From Apostichopus japonicus (taxonomy: Eukaryota > Echinodermata > Holothuroidea > Aspidochirotida > Stichopodidae): 64,000 bases of DNA. Location: the NCBI RefSeq assembly GCF_037975245.1, contig NC_092582.1:13824077-13888076 (forward strand), read 5' to 3'. Below are positions 29,141 to 40,083 of this stretch, piece by piece (position 1 is the first letter of the stretch; each line of letters begins with the position of its first letter). The notes beneath the pieces were generated by a model, which did not search any database, had not been told where the DNA came from, and saw only the letters and a list, made by a program, of their open reading frames with translations. Position numbers and translations under genes: made by a program.

Positions 29141-29399
29141 AGAGAAAGAGGAACAGTCATAGTTAAAGCGCTGATCCCTATTATATACACAGGTAGCCAG
29201 TGACAGATCAAGGATTACGGAAGGGGTGTGCGCCTCACCCTACCCCTTACATCGACAACTCCATTTTTGACGTTTCCATTTTTCCTCTCTCACTAATGTA
29301 TCTATATAAATACTATATATGGTCTATCATAACGCGTGCGTGTGTATGGACGCCTTAAACAATTGTAGAATTGTGCTATATGGAACCAACTGTGGCTGG
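29141..29399. other. No gene recognised
   Basis: Short non-coding interval between two transposon-derived pieces. Confidence 0.4.
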
Positions 29400-29659
29400 T
29401 CTTGAACTCGACCGAGTCGTCGGGGAACATTTCGGGAAGGGGGCGACCGCCCCCCCCCCCGAGCAAATTTTCTTTATGACATCGCTAGTAATTTCAAAAT
29501 AGACAATGCTTAGATGCAACTTACAAGGCCTGGGAAGTGTCATTTCCAGCGATCTGGGAGGCATTTTCGGCCAAAATTTTTCTTGTACGCTTCGCGCCAA
29601 CTCATGGTGGCGCTTCGCTTAGATAGTTTGCCTACAGGCAATTACTCGCTACACGCCTG
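29400..29659 (-). mobile_element. hAT-like family fragment with the subterminal hairpin block
   Basis: Read on the minus strand, the element starts CAGGCGTGTAGCGAG at 29659 and then carries CTATCTAAGCGAAGCGCCACC...GTTGGCGCGAAGCGTACAAG. It resembles 63356-63627 over most of its length (shared GGCCTGGGAAGTG...CATTTCCAG and a GCTTAGATGCA word). The other terminus is not clear and no target duplication was found. Confidence 0.6.
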
Positions 29660-29760
29660 TTCGAATTTGTAAAGCAAAGAGCAGATATAACATCATATCA
29701 GTGAGCATTGAAATGCATTTTCCACGATGAACAGCCTCAAAAACTGTCTATGTGTGTAGT

Positions 29761-30192
29761 CAAAGGCGTAGGAGCCCAATTGGATTTGGGGGCTGTAATG
29801 ACTTGCCCGAAAAAAAAAGCCAAAATTTTTCGCAAGAGAAGCGCGCGTTCAACATATCGATGCCAATATCATATAAGCAAACATCGGTCATTATATTGCA
29901 TGGCATCGTGTACCGCACGGTCCGTGAAAGTTGCACAGTATACCGCCAAATGCTAATGTAAACAACGAAATGTCTTATGTAGATGGAGAAAAAGCATACA
30001 GATCCATTTATGTCAAAACTCTCTTTTACAGTAGTAATGTCGGCCAAGCTTAGAACTTTATTTTAATTACCACGGAGATAATTTTTAAGCTATTCATTGC
30101 TATTTATTTTTCTTTCAGTAGGTGTCCGAAAAAAATTGGTTGCGGGGGGGGGGGGGCTGCAGCCCCCGCCTCCTACGGGACCTACGCCTATG
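29761..30192 (+). mobile_element. hAT-like element, 432 bp, 8-bp TSD
   Basis: Left end CAAAGGCGTAGGAGCC, right end reverse-complements to CATAGGCGTAGGTCCC. Flanked by exact 8-bp repeats TGTGTAGT (29753-29760, 30193-30200). A poly-G tract and GCTGCAGCCCCCGCC lie near the right end. The outside CTA-TG context is also shared because the right terminus itself ends CTATG. No coding capacity. Confidence 0.75.
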
Positions 30193-30200
30193 TGTGTAGT

Positions 30201-30689
30201 GTTCGGTTTCGATATACCTGATATCGGAAATATCTGGTATTTTTTCTGTTCCTTCAACCAAGTTTTACAATAGCCATTATAAGAGGTTGCAATATTTCTA
30301 CACCAATAAATTAACTGTGTCGGAATTTTCAAAAATTTTCTCACCAACATTATTCATCATACTTTCCTCTACTCGTGCAATTTTGACCTGTCTGTTAGGG
30401 GTTCAAGGAGGTTTTTCTATATTGGTTATCCATAGATTGAATTTTGTGCAACATTATGGGAATGTTTTGAAGTGATTTTATTGACGAGAAATGTGAATTT
30501 TCAAATTCTCAACAAATAATGGGCTTAAAACCTTGAAAAGTGGGGCTTTCGGATATTGTGGGCCGTGACGTAGAATCACCTACAAAAGCAATGATCCATA
30601 GGACATGCAATGAGGTCGAACATGATGTGTGACTGGTGACAATCTTCAAAAAGGTTATGGATGGAAAAAAAACTTTTGGGAAATACTTT
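30201..30689. other. No gene recognised
   Basis: Non-coding text between elements. Confidence 0.4.
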
Positions 30690-30870
30690 GTTCTCAGGCA
30701 AAAGTGTACATCTGGTTGGTCATTTTCAAGCCCGAGAAGTGCCATTTCCGGTGATCTGGGGGGTATCAAAACCAAAAATTTTCTTGTACGCTCCGCGCCA
30801 ACCGATGGTGGCGCTCCGCTTAGATAGTAATTCGCGCCCCCCGGGTTAGAAAATCCTGGATACGTGCCTG
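30690..30870 (-). mobile_element. hAT-like family terminus with subterminal block
   Basis: On the minus strand it begins CAGGCACGTATCCAGG at 30870, then CCCGGGGGGCGCG, then ACTATCTAAGCGGAGCGCCA and TTGGCGCGGAGCGTACAAG. Same family block as at 65, 384, 16385, 29400 and 63356. The far end and target duplication were not found. Confidence 0.6.
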
Positions 30871-30969
30871 TAGTGGCCTTTAAACGGCGAGCGAGTGTGT
30901 GCCAGCCAGTGAGTGTACACAAAAAAAGGCATTTGACGATATATGCCCGTGTCTTATAAGGAAGCAGGA

Positions 30970-32241
30970 CACTTCGCCCAACAACCATTTCGCCCAACTG
31001 CCATTTCGCCCAACCTTACCATTTCGCCCAACCAGCCTGGTCATTTCGCCCAACCAGCCTGGTCATTTTGCCCAACCAGCCTTGTCATTTCGCCCAACCA
31101 GCCTGGTCATTTCGCCCAACCAGTCTGGTCATTTCGCCCAACCTTGATTAAATATGATATTTCAAAAGGAAACGTTCGGGAATTGTTAACGTTACAGGAT
31201 ACGAACCGAATATTAAGGAAACTTGAGGATTGATCAGTGTGTTAGGGGTTAGGTTTGATAGTAAACGTTGGAATATTAAGGAATATTAAGGAAACTTGAA
31301 GTCCTTTACTTTGTATAACTTTAGTAAGGAAACGTTCGGGAATTTTTAACGTTACAGGATACGAACCGAATATTAAGGAAACTTGAGGATTGATCAGTGT
31401 TTTAGGGGTTAGGTTTGATAGTAAACGTTCGAATATTAAGGAATATTAAGGAAACTTGAAGTCCTTTACTTTGTATAACTTTAGTAAGGAAACGTTCGGG
31501 AATTTTTAACGTTACAGGATACGAACCGAATATTAAGGAATCTTGAGGATGGATCAGTGTTTTAGGGGTTAGGTTTGATAGGTTTGATATAGTAAACGTT
31601 CGGGAATTGTTAACGCTACGGGATACGAACCGAGTATTAAGGAAACTTGAAGTCGTGGTTAAATTGATTACATATGTGATTACATATGTGGTTACATTGA
31701 TAAAATGGTTACATTGATTAAATATAGTAATTCAATATTACGGACGGGTTTTATATATATTTTTTTTTCAATTTAATAAGGAAACGTTCGGGAATTGTTA
31801 GTCAGTAGGATGGATCAGTGTTTTAGGGGTTAGGTTTGATAGGTTTTTATGAAGACCGATTCCCCTGTGTTTGTATAATAATATAACTCCCATTGTATGC
31901 GTAAACGCCTAAAGTAGTGTAATCCTCCCATTATACCCGAAATAACTGCTCAGACTCCGATCGATATCGAGCGGACCTCACTTTTTTATTTACCTATTAC
32001 GAAGTAACCTAACCCAAAATAAATCAAATTGAACTAGTGAAATAGGAAAAGTAATATTATTCTGACTGAATATTAGTAAAAATAAGGTTGGGCGAAATGA
32101 CCATGCTGGTTGGGCGAAATGACTATGATGGTTGGGCGAAATGACCATGCTGGTTGGGCGAAATGACCCGGCTGGTTGGGCGAAATGACCAGGCTGGTTG
32201 GGCGAAATGGCAGTTGGGCGAAATGGTTGTTGGGCGAAGTG
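30970..32241. mobile_element. Inverted-repeat element built of GGGCGAAAT tandem units, 1272 bp
   Basis: The left arm (30970-31145) is a tandem array of CATTTCGCCCAACC(AGCCTGGT) units; the right arm (32086-32241) is the same array in reverse complement. The outermost units of both arms match in order (CACTTCGCCCAAC, AACCATTTCGCCCAAC, TGCCATTTCGCCC). Between the arms lies a second tandem repeat with an exact 160-bp period (AAGGAAACGTTCGGGAAT at 31166, 31326, 31486, then shorter partial units to about 31850). Outside, GAC occurs on both sides (30968-30970 and 32241-32243), too short to be decisive. Translations of the arms are repeat artefacts. Confidence 0.75.
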
Positions 32242-33357
32242 ACTAGAAAGCTCTTATAACATATACGTACGGCCGGGAAACACAGATGTTTACCGAGGAA
32301 AGCGCTGCATTCGTTGCCACAGTGTGTCAAGAACAATGAGAGTATTGGCAGGAATAAATCTTCCAAGTCGTAGACAGAGTGAACGTCGACTTGACATATA
32401 CTCAGTACCAATAGTACATGTAGGAGTAGTCATGCTTCCTAGTAGACTCCTGGGTTTTAGACCTGTTGGTACTCTTAGCATCCTGGTTACCGTTAGAACT
32501 ACGTACTACTTTATATGTTTTTCATCATACATGTATCATCATTGATATTATTACATTTTATATGGATATTTTCATGAATGAATGGCTTATATTATATGTA
32601 GAAGAGCAGTTAGAGTACCAGTAAGATCAATGTGTTTCATTCAAAGTATACATGTATGTGTACAATTTTAGTTTTAGCTCACTTGTCAGAATGAGAGATG
32701 ACACTGGTATGTCGTCTATTGCCCAACATTGTAGCTTTAACCAGGGAGTTGTTATGGAAACTCCCTGCTTTGACAATCATGTTGGTCTTCACAGATATAT
32801 TCTGATTATTTCCTAGATGTCACATTGAATACACCCTGTAACATGTTGGTTTTAGGGACCATACTTTTAGTACATATGTTGAGGGTTGAGAATGTTGCCA
32901 AGGGGTTTTAAATTTGCTGAGCTCTAGATAATTGTAAAACTTATTTCAGGGTACATAGATGACGAGGTTATTTCATATACAAAACTAAAGATACAGTTAT
33001 TGACTTGTCGAAATATGAAGTTATTGACTGCTTTCGAATCAATGGAAAGACACAATTTCACATCAACTTTACAAAATGTAAAAAATTACTGAAAAACTGT
33101 TTACTTAAACATTGATCGTGCGAAAAACACCGTAGAAACTGTAAAAGAAAATCAAAGACGCAGTGCTTAAGTCCCAAAATTGTGGACTTTCTTAGAATAA
33201 TTTGGTAAAAAACTGTAGAGAATGTTTATATTCACCAAGGTCACATATTAGAACGCCGAAAGCAAAATAGCCAGAGATCGGCGGTCAAACCGTGAAAAGC
33301 TGATTTAAAAAATTTGCGTTAGTAAAATGTTTTTTTATGTCTCTTTCTTTGTTTCAG
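32242..33357. other. Upstream region of transporter gene A, no other gene
   Basis: AT-rich. Holds the second copy of the CAGGGAGTTGTTATGGAAAC hairpin repeat at about 32742-32767. Nothing coding. Confidence 0.4.
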
Positions 33358-33371
33358 TGATGACGTCATCA
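33358..33371. promoter_or_regulatory. Perfect CRE/ATF palindrome upstream of gene A
   Basis: TGATGACGTCATCA is a 14-bp perfect palindrome containing the full cAMP-response element TGACGTCA (33361-33368), recognised by CREB/ATF-type bZIP factors. It sits 428 bp before the ATG of gene A. A T-rich tract ending TTTCAG immediately precedes it, so the same bases could also be the start of a 5' UTR exon. Gene B's duplicated block does not reach this far upstream, so B lacks it. Confidence 0.4.
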
Positions 33372-33798
33372 ACACTCTCTTCAAGTCGGTGACACCGAGA
33401 CAGCCGATCACAGCGGTCTAATAACACAATCAATATATCCATCTTCCTCCCTTTGTTACAAAGACAACAGGATACGTCAATTGAAAAAAAGGAAGCTTTG
33501 GAAAACAGGAGACAAAAGAAACCATGAAGGGCGAAATGAGGAGCGAGGATGAGCCAAGATGAAGATGGAGGACTTTTACGCCAAACAATCTATATTAAAC
33601 AGATGGATAGGTAAATTAAATTAAAAACTTAGACATTTATATGTTTCTTTGTTCTTGTATGAACTACTAATGGAGATACTTTAAATTTGACAAACCAAAC
33701 GCTGGAAAAGTTTCAAAAAAATTCAAGCAAGGTATGCCTTCAGATGAATTTCTTTCACCAGTTTCAGTGAGAAAAATACATTTGCAATCAGAGAGAAT

Positions 33799-34956
33799 AT
33801 GTCGGCCGATAATCAACATGAGAGTATTATGCTGGGTCCATCAACTTCCTTTTGTCATAAAACGAGAGAAGTAGTGAAAGAAGAAGAAGACGACAAAGTC
33901 GGAGAGGAAAAGAATGAAAGTTTAAGCGAGGAGAAAGTTGAACAGACACAACTGCGGACTTTAGGCCAAAGAATCTATGATCATAGAGGGATAATTGTTG
34001 CATCATTTTCAACTTTCCTTTTTGCATTCCAAACGAACCTTGTGAGATTTATCGAGAATGATATTCACATGATGGAGGTTTCATTCTATCGTTTCCTATG
34101 CCAGCTTATCATGGTTACGCCGTTCATGTTGTACAAGAAAATTCCACTCCAACCCGAATCCAGAAAAGTGTTCTTTCTTCATATAACGCGTGGTATATTT
34201 GGTACGCTTGCTTCTAATGCTTTTTTCTATAGTATATTATACATACCAATTGGAGATGCCGCTGCCATAGTTATGGGACAACTAGTCTTCGTGGGCATTT
34301 TCGCGAGATTGTTTATTAAAGAGGCTTTCGGTCTTCTTGACGCCTCTCTTGTACTCTTGAGCATTGTTGGCGTTGTGCTTATATCTCAGCCACCCTTTTT
34401 ATTCGGTGGCAAGGACGAAACCAATCCGAATAGGGAATTCTTGGGTGCCATGTTAGCCTTGTTTGCATCCATTTCATTCGCAGCAGGAAACGTTGTAACT
34501 AGCTATTTGGGGAAGATGAAAGTGGACCCTTCAGCTATTTTGTTGTATTATGCCCTCGTAGGAACCGTTGGGACTGGCCTATTCAATTCCGTTGTTGGAC
34601 GTTGGTCGACGCCACCATATGGTAACACCAGGTGGTTTATAATCTCGATAGGAGTGATTCACTGTTTAGCACAATATTTTCTAACGTATAGTTTCTCTAT
34701 TGAAAACACCGTTCTGGTATCAATTATGATGACAAATGAGTCTATTTATTCATACATTTTAGAGTTTGCTCTTTTTGGTGTGAAACCCGAATTAACATCA
34801 TTGCTGGGTGGGGGCGTCCTGCTGACTGCGTCAGTGCTGGCGTCTTTAAAGAAGATTTGGATCAGTCGTCGAGGAGCGCAGAATGACCTGAGTAGTTCAG
34901 ACCTTCACGACTCATTAGACTATACCAACCTCGAACAGAATAACCATGTTTCATGA
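33799..34956 (+). CDS. SLC35G/EamA-type membrane transporter, gene A
   Basis: A 385-residue single-exon protein. After an acidic, charged cytosolic N-terminus (about 1-65) it shows about ten hydrophobic segments arranged as two EamA (drug/metabolite transporter) domains, about 68-200 and 218-352. Family marks are VRFIENDIHMMEVSFYRF, YSILYIPIGDAAAIVMGQ, RLFIKEAFGLLDA, LISQPPFLFGG (end of first domain), SYLGKMKVDPSAILLYY and RWSTPPYG. The pattern fits SLC35G1-like proteins (human about 365 residues), multispanning membrane proteins; one member is reported as a STIM1 partner, but the substrate here is unknown. The ATG at 33799 is conserved in gene B. A T-rich tract ending TTTCAG (33766-33767) is a likely 5' UTR acceptor. 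Confidence 0.9.
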   Translation: MSADNQHESIMLGPSTSFCHKTREVVKEEEDDKVGEEKNESLSEEKVEQTQLRTLGQRIYDHRGIIVASFSTFLFAFQTNLVRFIENDIHMMEVSFYRFLCQLIMVTPFMLYKKIPLQPESRKVFFLHITRGIFGTLASNAFFYSILYIPIGDAAAIVMGQLVFVGIFARLFIKEAFGLLDASLVLLSIVGVVLISQPPFLFGGKDETNPNREFLGAMLALFASISFAAGNVVTSYLGKMKVDPSAILLYYALVGTVGTGLFNSVVGRWSTPPYGNTRWFIISIGVIHCLAQYFLTYSFSIENTVLVSIMMTNESIYSYILEFALFGVKPELTSLLGGGVLLTASVLASLKKIWISRRGAQNDLSSSDLHDSLDYTNLEQNNHVS

Positions 34957-36062
34957 TATATTGCATATATCAAGAAGGTCATCACTTTTGTAACCGAAAT
35001 AATAACTCGCACATTGTTATTAATTGTTTCCGAAAAGTACTCCCCTGCCAGAAGGAAGTTCTAACCCGAGCAGTAAATAAGACATGGAATTGTGGTGCTC
35101 AGTAAAATGCTTTTTGGAGTTTGAACTTTAAGTGACCATTATTTTGATTTTCTAGCATATATTTGGAGTCAATACTTAGACCCTTTAATTTGATAATGCC
35201 ACATAGAATTTTTTATTCTTTTATACAGTGAGTGTAAAAATATATGCATAAAAGATACATGTTTTTAAATATGGATTAATACAGGGACGTCCCATTGAGG
35301 GTATAAGTGGGTGGTGGTGCATCTGGGGATGGGGGTGCAAACCCCACAGATGGGATTTTTATCGAAGAGAAAATTAAACACAATTACGTCTGGAAATGGT
35401 CGATACAGCCCGTTTTTCGAAAAATCACTTCTCTGTTCTTCAATGATATCTGGTCAGTGCATTGGTTGTGAGGAAAACCTTGCGGTAATTGTGGGTCAGT
35501 CAACCATGCCGTTTGTTGTCGAGATAACAGTTGTCGGGAACCTGAAGTCTTGTCGGGAAGATGATATATCCATGCTAAATTCACGTTCGCGCGGTCAGTT
35601 GTCTGTACGATTTTCTTTCCAATAAAATATCCCGACCCCTCCCCTAACCCCTACTCCAACCCCCACCACCTTTACGCCCCATGAATCATCGGACCGTAGC
35701 GACACCTCTGAGTGGGTGTGTTACATTTGTAACCTTTAATTAGTTTACTTAAAAGTTGGTTGACAAAGGTCGATAGAAAGAGCTGCATTTATTTACGGAA
35801 ACACATATAGGCGTGGTTATACTGATCAATTATCGCACCTTCTGTTTAGAAAGTTTCGAACCATTATTAAACGAAACTTTTAAAGAAAACTTTTTACAAA
35901 CTATTAGCACGATGATATACTAATGTCTTGGTTTGTAGAATTTGCCAAAATGACAAAAACGAAAAATCTGTAAACAATCGTTTAAAACCCGTCTGCATTT
36001 GTCACGAAAACAAAAGATTTAACTTGACACTTTGTTGTTAGCAATTACTGGCCAGTTATGAT
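34957..36062. other. 3' flank of gene A
   Basis: Non-coding and closely matched downstream of gene B. No canonical AATAAA within about 350 bp of the stop; CATAAA at about 35246 is the nearest variant. A 104-residue frame (35311-35625) is shared with block B but without a start or domain in common, so uncalled. Confidence 0.5.
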
Positions 36063-36422
36063 CAGTGGCGTCGCCAGGGGGTGGTCTGGGGTGGAGCACA
36101 TGCCCTCACTAAAAATCGTCCCCCCCCCCCACATCTCAGATGCGATTTGTAGTGTTAAGAAAAATGCTAAAACAAAAACTTAACTGCCTCAAAAGTAGAA
36201 ACATAAATATCGGACAGACTAAGCCCGGAAATTCTTGAACATAAAGTTACTTCAAGTTGCAAAATATATCCCCAGGTTGCATCTAAGGAATTTTAATTAA
36301 TTCATAATAAAAATTCTCCCCTAATACCCCTCCCCCAGGACGGCATTCAAAAACAAACAAAATTAAGTGATCCCCCCCCCCCCCAGTGGCCCCCAAGATT
36401 GAAATGTCTGGCGACGCCACTG
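36063..36422 (+). mobile_element. hAT-like element in block A, 360 bp, 8-bp TSD
   Basis: Perfect 15-bp TIRs CAGTGGCGTCGCCAG/CTGGCGACGCCACTG with exact 8-bp duplications GTTATGAT (36055-36062, 36423-36430). Poly-C tracts occur at both subterminal positions. The same insertion with the same duplication occurs in block B at 43496, so it predates the A/B duplication. Confidence 0.85.
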
Positions 36423-36686
36423 GTTATGATCAGTCTAAGTCTGTAAGGTAAGCAAACGGTTTTCTTTTCAATTACTGGCGCTATTTATAAAAGGAAAATA
36501 TTGAATCCTGTAAAACGTTGGCGCTCTTCATAAACTGATAACATACGTCCAGCATTGAAACATATTGGCGCAATGCACAAACGTTTCACACGTTTCGCAG
36601 ATTCATCCGGTAGCTGACCTCTAGCTGGCTTGCCTTCGTACCACCTCTCTCTCTCTTCACCATATATCTCTCTAGTAGCAATATAA

Positions 36687-37500
36687 TATGGCAAGACGTT
36701 TTAACAATTAACCATCTATTCTACTTAAGTAGAATTGATTCCACTTGCATAAAATACAATGATACTTAAGTGGAACTAATTTCACTTAAGCTTAATTGCA
36801 CATTAAAGCTTAATTGTATTAAATTTTAGTAAAATTCAAATTTACTTAATATCAAATAACGTCATGCATGTAGGCATACGCATGTTAACTTTGGTGAAAT
36901 CTGTACTTTGTAAGAAGTATTCAAAGAGAGAGAGAGAGAGAGCCTGGTAACGAAAATAAGTTAGCACTTTAGTTAAAAAAATTTAGTTAAAGTAAAATAC
37001 AATTTTACTTATAGGGTGTGAAGACTCGCGCAAAAAGAAACGTTTAATGCCGGTAATCTGGCCTAGTTTCGAATGAGGTGTACCAGAAGTGTTAGACATC
37101 ACCATCGATCCCAGGAAATACACACACAGCTTGCTACCATCTGTAATTAGACACTAGTGTACAGTCAGTACATACAGCTGCGGTCAATACCCACAGCACA
37201 GTGTACAAACGATACAGCGATGGACATCTCAGGTCCAGCTATAATGATAACAAGGTATCAAGTTTCATTATACTGTCTGCAATTTTGTAGCGACAAGAGA
37301 AAAACTTCACTTGCAAGCAACGGAAAGTTAACTTTTGAAAGATGGCGGCACGCTGTTTGGGGCGAGTCTTCGGTGCCTTGAAGCTTCATTGAATACAATT
37401 TTAGGTTAAATATCATTTAACCTAAGTGAATTTCTACTGATCAATCACTTTCATTTTAATACATTACAGCTTAAGTTAAATGCGATTGGTTAATCTGGTT
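36687..37500 (+). mobile_element. Decayed TATGGCAAG/ACTTAAGT element in block A
   Basis: Begins TATGGCAAGACGTTTTAAC, then CTATTCTACTTAAGTAGAAT and further ACTTAAG-type palindromes, matching the left end of 23456-25130. Also shares GCTTAAGTTAAATGCGATTG near 37470 with the older element's inner part. The right terminus is not recognisable. A TTAA MITE is inserted inside it (37013-37378). Confidence 0.6.
37013..37378 (+). mobile_element. TTAA-target MITE, copy in block A
   Basis: Same TIR as the copy at 5423 (AGGGTGTGAAGACTC ... GAGTCTTC). Target sites have decayed to TTAT and TTGAA here; in block B they are intact TTAA. It sits within an ACTTAAG palindrome of the host element, so the palindrome supplied the TTAA target. 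Confidence 0.75.
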
Positions 37501-38780
37501 TTCGCGTCCCCGAGTGATAAATTGCACGCAATTAATTAGGCCGTGTTGCATATTCATATCCTGATGTTATCTTCGTGCTCAATCAGCTTCGTTTATCGAA
37601 AATGCAGTCGGCCGACACATTAAGAAACTAACAAGCGAGAAATTGCTGAACTAAAAAACAAGAAATGGTCTTTTATTCACTCGACCAGTTATTCTCTACT
37701 TGATTTAATTATGATATCACAAATATTCGAAATCACAATGGACAATAACAGATTAACTTAATCCTAGTATAGCATATCACTTAACAAGGCAGGGATCCAG
37801 GGTTTTAAAAGGGAGGGGGTCTGACCTCGATGTGATTGACGTCAACTCCCCTGTAGGGGGCTGTTAGATTCACCAGAAACAAAACAAAAAATAGAATTTA
37901 GACGTGGAGTGATGCATTCTGAGGAACGTTTAGATTATAAATTAGTTCTACTAAAAACTACTTTGATGTGTGTGGCGTTGAATGAGTGGGATTTGGCATC
38001 ATCTGGTTTCGCGGCTGCTCAAAATGTTGGTACTTAGTCGTCGACAATATTATTGGGTCTCTGGTGGAGGTCAAGTTGTGCAGTTTTCACTATGTTCGAA
38101 CAAATATTACCATCAAATCAACATAACTTTGGAAGTTGACGTAAATAAATTATAGTCCGATACAACAGGAGTTAAAGGGTTGTGTATCGTCCAGTCTAAT
38201 TTTCAATTAGGCTGGACAGGAAAATTTCACTCTGGGTGGAGGCGGGGTGGAACCAGGGGGGCCCGAACATTTGTTGGGGAGCGTGTGTCCCACGAAATAT
38301 TCCCCCTAATTCTCCAAAAATTAATAGAAGAAAAATATTCTCCAAAAGATAATGATAGAAAAAAAGTAACAGGCTTTTACATATTATAAGACACACTCCC
38401 TCGGACCATATCACATTTGTTACAAATACACAATGTACAATCGTTGATATCACTTGACGAGTTTCAAGTTGAAGAATGCCTTAAAAAAAAAACCTACTTA
38501 GTAACATTTTTGTAGCATAGCCCGACTAGATTTTTGAGGCATTATATACAGATTTTCATTTCTTAATTATGTTACACGTTTATCGAGACAAAACCTATAC
38601 ACTAAGAACAACCATAAGAAAAGTATGACTACTTCATTGTTTTCTATTTATCTGCTATTGTGTTTCTGATGTTGTTGTTGTTATTTTGTTTTGATTATAT
38701 TTTCTTGTTTGTTTGTTTTAAATCCCGTTAGTCTACATCAAAATGACAGTGACATGGTTCTAAGTGTCGATTGTGATTAG
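37501..38780. other. Remainder of block A, no gene
   Basis: Contains ATGCAGTCGGCCGACACATT (37602-37621), which in block B opens a short lysine-rich frame but is frameshifted here, and a hAT-like solo end CAGGGATCCAGGG at about 37790. The segment 38206-38610 is unique to block A. Confidence 0.45.
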
Positions 38781-39367
38781 TGGTGGCGTCGCCAGATATT
38801 TTTTATCTGGGGGAGGGGCACAGGGAGGACAACACTAAATTAGAGAGGCACAATGTTTATTTGTGAATGCCGTCTTGGGGGATGGGTGTAAGGGGAGGGG
38901 GTGAGAAATTTTTGATTAATTTAGGATCTCAATCTGTTGCTATATTTTTGCAACTTGAAGTAACTTTATGTTCAAGAATTTCCGGACTTATAGTCTGTCC
39001 GATATTTGTTTTTAATTGAGGCGGATAAAAACAGTTATAGAATAGAAGAAAATTAACCCCTTTTGCATTGATACTGTTTTTAAATAAGAGTGTTGAAAAT
39101 TAAACTTGGGTAGTAGGTAGTGAAGTTTAAGCACTAGCGATTCACGTCGGGGACTCTGTGACCTTGTTAGTGAGAAAACAACTGGTTATTGTGACGGTCG
39201 GTGGAAAGAAGTTTTACTGAAGAACATGATACGTTTCGTCCTTTGTAAAGGAAGTTATTGTTTAATTCTTTTTACAAATCGCATCTGGGCGGGGGCACCT
39301 GGGGAGAGGGGCACATTTTTGTTTGGGAGGGCACGCCTCGCCCCCTCTCCCCTTGGCGACGCCACTG
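38781..39367 (+). mobile_element. hAT-like element at the end of block A, 587 bp
   Basis: Left end TGGTGGCGTCGCCAG (two changes from the family's CAGTGGCG), right end CTTGGCGACGCCACTG; exact 8-bp duplications GTGATTAG at 38773-38780 and 39368-39375. The left half is present in block B (about 47053-47490) but there it is cut off at the junction with block C. Confidence 0.8.
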
Positions 39368-39589
39368 GTGATTAGAGACAATTATGAATCCCTTTAAGTA
39401 GATAGAAGGATACTACGTCCAAGTATAGTCATGATAAGGTCAGACAGGTTATTTATTGTTTAAAATGTGAATAAATGACACAGCCCTCACAATGATTGTC
39501 TTCAGCAGGTGATCACTGTTGTTGAGAATTAAGTCCCATAAAAACGGAATCAAGTTTCTGCCACCGTAAAAATCTGAGTTTTGTCTCAC

Positions 39590-39687
39590 CATTCTGTGCG
39601 GAGGCAGCTTCTAAAGAGGTCAAGGTTATAGCTTTCTCTGGCTCCATGCCCGCTGTGCCTCTCACGTGCATGTAGGCGTCCATGGAG
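39590..39687 (-). CDS. Possible single exon of an unknown minus-strand gene
   Basis: A 98-nt GC-rich stretch in an AT-rich background. On the minus strand it is bounded by CTTCCAG and AATG|GTGAGA and stays open (SMDAYMHVRGTAG then EPEKAITLTS). I recognise no domain and no partner exon. It could be an exon of an unannotated gene, or chance. Confidence 0.2.
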
Positions 39688-40083
39688 CTGGAAGTGTATA
39701 AACCCATCATTTCAACGAAGGACTTAGTATTTACTAATCAGGTCAAATAGAGTAAAAGTATAACAAATGACATTTGTTTTCATGATACTGCCACACAGTA
39801 TTCGTTAAGGGCAAGTGATATATACCTTCTGCTATATATATATATTGCTAACATGTAATATTGTATGGGATCGTGGATTTGATAAAAACCAGCCTACAGA
39901 CAGATCGTTTTCAGGTATTTATAATTAGATCTTCAATTTTCCCAATCATACAGGCCTATAAATATTCAGCTAGTCCATTCTCTCATCGAATCGATAATTA
40001 GTGATTTACAAATATTTACAACCTGGTAGATTGGGATACGAATTAGAAGGTGTAAAGCACTTCATCTTACAAATGTCAACGTA
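39688..40083. other. No gene recognised
   Basis: AT-rich spacer between block A and two inverted-repeat elements. Confidence 0.4.

Larger units (their letters stand above)
33713..39230 (+). repeat. Segmental duplication block A (pairs with 41136-47490)
   Basis: From just upstream of the gene A leader to the middle of the hAT-like element at 38781, this block is collinear with block B: gene, downstream ATCTGGGGATGGGG text, hAT-like insertion (36063), TATGGCAAG relic (36687), TTAA element (37013) and the 38.6-kb segment. Differences are substitutions, small indels and one replaced segment (38206-38610 versus 45503-46849). Confidence 0.85.

Noticed and set aside
28888-29211. Open frames in the purine-rich tract (KEKRREKKRRKKGK)
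   Set aside because: Low-complexity A/G sequence next to a transposon end.
28949-30870. One 1.9-kb hAT-like element joining the CAGGTGCGTATCC end and the GGATACGTGCCTG end
   Set aside because: The ends are complementary, but the adjacent 8-bp sequences (ATGCAGTG and TAGTGGCC) are unrelated, so I list them as separate termini.
30899-31233. Open frames with FRPTSLVISPNQPGHFAQ-type repeats
   Set aside because: Translation of the CATTTCGCCCAACCAGCCTGGT tandem array; same in reverse at 32073-32411.
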